From Thomasclavelia sp. (lineage in GTDB: Bacteria; Bacillota_I; Bacilli_A; Erysipelotrichales; Coprobacillaceae): 64,000 bases of DNA. Under the pieces are notes generated by a model that saw nothing but the letters and a program-made list of their open reading frames with translations, was not told the DNA's origin and made no database searches. This document shows positions 63,701 to 64,000 of this stretch, piece after piece (within the stretch, counting starts at the first letter, position 1; each line of letters opens with the position of its first letter). The stretch spans positions 62,001 through 126,000 of the forward strand of contig JAQVWN010000003.1 in the NCBI GenBank assembly GCA_028749475.1. The letters are read 5' to 3'. Both the position numbers and the translations under genes were made by a program.

Positions 63701-64000
63701 ATATCATTATCTGCAATGATGGGATCATAGATATTTATTTTTAAATACTCTTTATATTCTTCAAAGTCTTTTAAAGAACAAGATAAAGAGTGTAACTCAT
63801 TAATGATTCCTTTAAGATTACTAAAAGAATAGTTTGTTTCATTAGCTTCTAAAAAAGATACAAACCTTTCATCTAATAACCATCTTTCAATACAATTATC
63901 TAATACTTCATTAATAATACTTAAAGTCTTTTCTTCAATCTTAAAACTACCAATATTAATACTTGATCCATATTGACTAATTAAATCACTACAAAAAGTA
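60784..64000 (-). CDS. addA: ATP-dependent helicase/nuclease subunit A (5' end outside window)
   Basis: 1071+ codons visible and open to the right edge; the N-terminal Walker A part is missing. AddAB processes double-strand breaks (RecBCD counterpart). From the edge: TFCSDLISQYG (UvrD-family motif region), VDEYQDTND, VGDMKQSIYAFRKAD, TVHKSKGLEF, VALTRAKNKL, then GSHRGSVIHSVLEQL and the RecB-type nuclease centre HIIDYKTDR. A TTG at 63510 is not a start; coding continues upstream of it. addB probably lies upstream, beyond the window. Confidence 0.95.
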   Translation of the reverse strand, partial: TFCSDLISQYGSSINIGSFKIEEKTLSIINEVLDNCIERWLLDERFVSFLEANETNYSFSNLKGIINELHSLSCSLKDFEEYKEYLKINIYDPIIADNDIKGSLIFKLFENTIKENLDKAIDARKQAESYIQDHYGEDEGFKSKLDSLFNYQEEIKKGLKEHSLNYQTIELETSKRIGWKKLGIDDSTKNMLNNYFDSAGKDFKKTVVDLTERLNNDNFKDILKNTYNQLEYYYKLLADFQNSYQEYKDKYNIMDFNDLERNAIKLLEPSLGVSQKLNHKLKEIMVDEYQDTNDVQETIVNLISNYDNHHVYKFMVGDMKQSIYAFRKADLNIFKDKFISYASDDDSNIKIDLEYNYRSSKCVLDSINFIFNQLMTKETGGLEYYNDEYAKLHFDLSNKSNEYEEKDISEFLLILDDKEGIMTPKMELEAILCAKRISDLVNKDNYNYEDIAILTSTAIPFITFKKVFDKYNIPNSIILSKGFLQEPEIITCLNILKAFNNPYDDIAFSSLVFNNFIFSKFDTNLIKEIKQDNTSMYLSFKDYLNNEEVTNFNEIFEEYYNRFENEPIYKVLDDFLNKADYYSFVSSLYNGEQRYNNLLLMIEMLKDDASLTLSSICNNFDKAIKYDIDYSPASIQSASSNKVKFMTVHKSKGLEFKVVFVADLDHKYNTQDSKNKIINDKEYGLALDYYHLDNIDEFKNIIVKDSNLFKNLLSNKIKKESRDEQLRVLYVALTRAKNKLILVGYDKELETIVKWQNSYLSKKNEQGPILPLNIRNSDNYLGLIGPSLISHPEINDYLKNQLKYLSINDENLDDINTTIKANAANIKIYNKDYIKEDTVKDSHFRMEISTPDQIINYTIVTNEKKKEVSNYQSYSDYKYIPLSVNTSIAVTKKINDNDEHSFEHYQEDEDSSISGSHRGSVIHSVLEQLPVSSTIDLQKELDHLFTLDLYTPEEIESINGYKDKLNNFISSDIYKLMVDSKVYKEKVFSFKDDDNQIIHGIFDVLCFKEDSIHIIDYKTDRFNNDVSDDELINAHKSQMNYYIKVLSKIFPSKSIDATLYYLNINRYVKIS

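Noticed and set aside
1-64000. CRISPR array, tRNA, rRNA, insertion sequence or prophage
   Set aside because: No regularly spaced repeats, no cloverleaf-like sequences I could recognise, no transposase or phage structural genes; the S24 repressor is paired with a polymerase, not with phage genes.

Overview
The window comes from a low-G+C (about 30% by eye) Firmicutes-type bacterium, probably an uncultured Bacilli or Mollicutes-related gut lineage. The taxonomic placement is inference. It rests on Gram-positive style Shine-Dalgarno sites, CcpA-type cre sites, a FabT-like fatty-acid regulon, DegV, YitT, ComFA/ComFC and an HdiR-like S24 repressor, and on the absence of outer-membrane genes. The genetic code is standard: Trp is TGG and release factor 2 (prfB) is present. 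Even so, none of the 59 gene 3' ends seen here uses TGA (53 TAA, 6 TAG by my count).

Layout. (1) 1-5.9 kb is an accessory locus: the end of a small helical protein, a 691-residue protein that may be a type VII/LXG-like effector, and four tandem paralogs of a membrane-anchored leucine-rich-repeat protein. (2) 6.2-18.4 kb is central carbon and glycogen metabolism: pfkA-pyk, ptsH, ybaK-btuR, phosphoglucomutase, then glgB-glgP-pulA. cre sites lie upstream of ptsH and glgB. (3) 18.4-28.5 kb is genome maintenance: pth-mfd, a dUTPase-like gene and yigZ (minus strand), a DegV protein, and a divergent S24 repressor/Y-family polymerase pair whose intergenic region holds three GTTGC-type inverted repeats. 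A conserved 89-residue protein, comFA and comFC follow. (4) 28.6-39 kb holds secA-prfB-yitT, a large repeat-containing surface protein, a zinc-ribbon protein, ftsEX, pgsA and an unknown small gene. (5) 39-42 kb is the anaerobic ribonucleotide reductase nrdDG. (6) 42.1-54 kb is a complete type II fatty-acid synthesis cluster: marR(fabT-like)-bioY-acpP-accBCDA-fabH-fabK-second FabK/NMO-like gene-fabD-fabG-fabF-fabZ-birA. Two identical TTTGAACTTCAAA sites lie before acpP and accB. (7) 54.1-64 kb holds gpmI, a thioredoxin-like lipoprotein with no ordinary start codon, a zinc-ribbon membrane protein, a frameshifted HAD hydrolase, hisC-like, yaaA, a nucleoid-associated protein and the 3' part of addA (minus strand), which runs off the window.

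How it works together. The carbon genes describe sugar uptake through the PTS, glycolysis and glycogen turnover under likely catabolite control. The fatty-acid cluster carries its own biotin supply (bioY, birA) for AccB and its own likely regulator. NrdD/NrdG point to anaerobic life. The most distinctive items are the effector-plus-LRR array, the S24 repressor/polymerase operator array, the duplicated FabT-like operators, the non-canonical start of the thioredoxin-like gene and the absence of TGA stops. I saw no tRNA, rRNA, CRISPR array, insertion sequence or origin.
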